Origin: Lethocerus indicus
Taxonomy: Eukaryota; Arthropoda; Insecta; Hemiptera; Belostomatidae
Assembly: GCA_019843655.1 (NCBI GenBank)
Contig: JACDQD010000104.1
Coordinates: forward strand, 1,116,001-1,180,000
Length of the DNA: 64,000 nt
Direction: 5' to 3'
The first letter of the stretch is position 1; every line of letters starts with the position of its first letter. This document shows, in pieces, positions 63,361 through 64,000 of the stretch. A program made the translations under genes and the position numbers. The notes below the pieces were generated by a model. That model saw nothing but the letters and a program-made list of their open reading frames with translations, ran no database searches and was not told the origin of the DNA.

Positions 63361-64000
63361 CATCGGCCTCGACAATGCTGTCGTAAATTTCAGCACCGCC
63401 GTGCGTTCGTCAAAATGATAATACGTGATTTTCATGCGACATATCAGTAATGAGAGCCTATATCGGAGGTTTCAATAATAATTTTATATTATCGATATAA
63501 ACCGCCACAATTACTTATTCGCAACCTCATTCTCTTCTACAGAGTTATTCTGTTCCAAGAGCTATACTTAAAACACTTCGCAAACATTGTTAGTAAAACT
63601 TATCGGGAATGGCGGTTGGGTTTTAAATATGAAAAAGCAATTTGACAAATGCGTTCACATTTGATGTTTGACGTCAGTAAAAAAAAAAAAAGGTGCAACA
63701 ATATTCCGAGTGAGACACATCCGGAGTGTCCGTTTTTTCCCTCGTCGACGTTTTTCACCCGAAACTTATAAACGAGCTGCCCCAAAATAAAACTAGATCC
63801 CGCGGGGGACCTGTTGGAAATAAGGCCGAACGGGAGGGGAGCCCCTCCCCTAGGCTGAAGTACCACGGCCACGTACTGCAGTTATACAGGAAGGAAACTT
63901 TCAGCGTTTTGTGTTTTTTATTTTTCATTCCGTTCGTTTTCCCCCCCCCATCCCTTTCGCTCTTTTTTAATAATGCCTGGCCATTAACAGAACTTTTACT
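63361..64000. other. AT-rich end of the window
   Basis: Contains a perfect 7-bp inverted repeat tttatat (63483-63489 with 63495-63501), a 13-nt A-run at 63679-63691 and a C-run near 63942-63949. A 90-codon minus-strand frame (63600-63872) has no recognised domain. Confidence 0.5.

Noticed and set aside
1..64000. Known microRNAs (let-7, mir-10, mir-100, mir-125, mir-124, mir-9, iab-4, bantam), U1/U6 snRNA and homeodomain WFQNRR-type codons
   Set aside because: I looked for their characteristic words by eye and found none. A computed search could still reveal diverged copies.

Overview
The window reads as nuclear DNA of a eukaryote, most likely an invertebrate and possibly an arthropod. It has no densely packed genes and no bacterial operon or ribosome-binding-site structure. 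AT-rich stretches alternate with short GC-rich blocks in which CpG is plentiful, unlike methylated vertebrate DNA, and microsatellites such as (TA)n, (AC)n and (CT)n are present. The organism call is inference from composition only; no gene identifies a taxon.

I found no protein-coding gene, tRNA, rRNA, snRNA or CRISPR array that I can defend. The longest open frames are 191 codons (minus, 34673-35248) and 184 codons (plus, 17069-17623), both in GC-rich blocks. With roughly 6% stop codons in the AT-rich parts and 3% in the GC-rich parts, a few frames of about 120 and about 190 codons are expected by chance in 128 kb of two-strand sequence. The open frames are therefore not evidence of genes. 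The window is best described as intergenic or intronic.

The structured elements are: a 360-bp element with 28-bp terminal inverted repeats at 6441-6800 (MITE-like); a 117-nt foldback at 41186-41302 whose core pairs 18 of 19 bases around a 10-nt loop, resembling a microRNA precursor; a smaller precursor-like hairpin at 5717-5774; a diverged dispersed repeat shared by 23248-23318 and 28985-29077; and a weak possible relic of a LINE endonuclease domain on the minus strand at 12594-12827.

Layout: 1-6440 is AT-rich with one GC block near 1.9 kb. From 6.4 to 21 kb lie the MITE, many GC-rich blocks, (TA)22 and several hairpins. From 21 to 34 kb lie the dispersed repeat pair, a purine-rich tract and scattered GC blocks. 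From 34 to 46 kb lie the longest two-strand open block, a pyrimidine tract and the 117-nt foldback. From 46 to 64 kb GC-rich blocks are most frequent, with G-quadruplex-type runs, C-tracts and short palindromes. GC-rich blocks rich in both CG and TAATTA-like words could be regulatory DNA near a developmental gene, but this is a hypothesis from sequence texture only.
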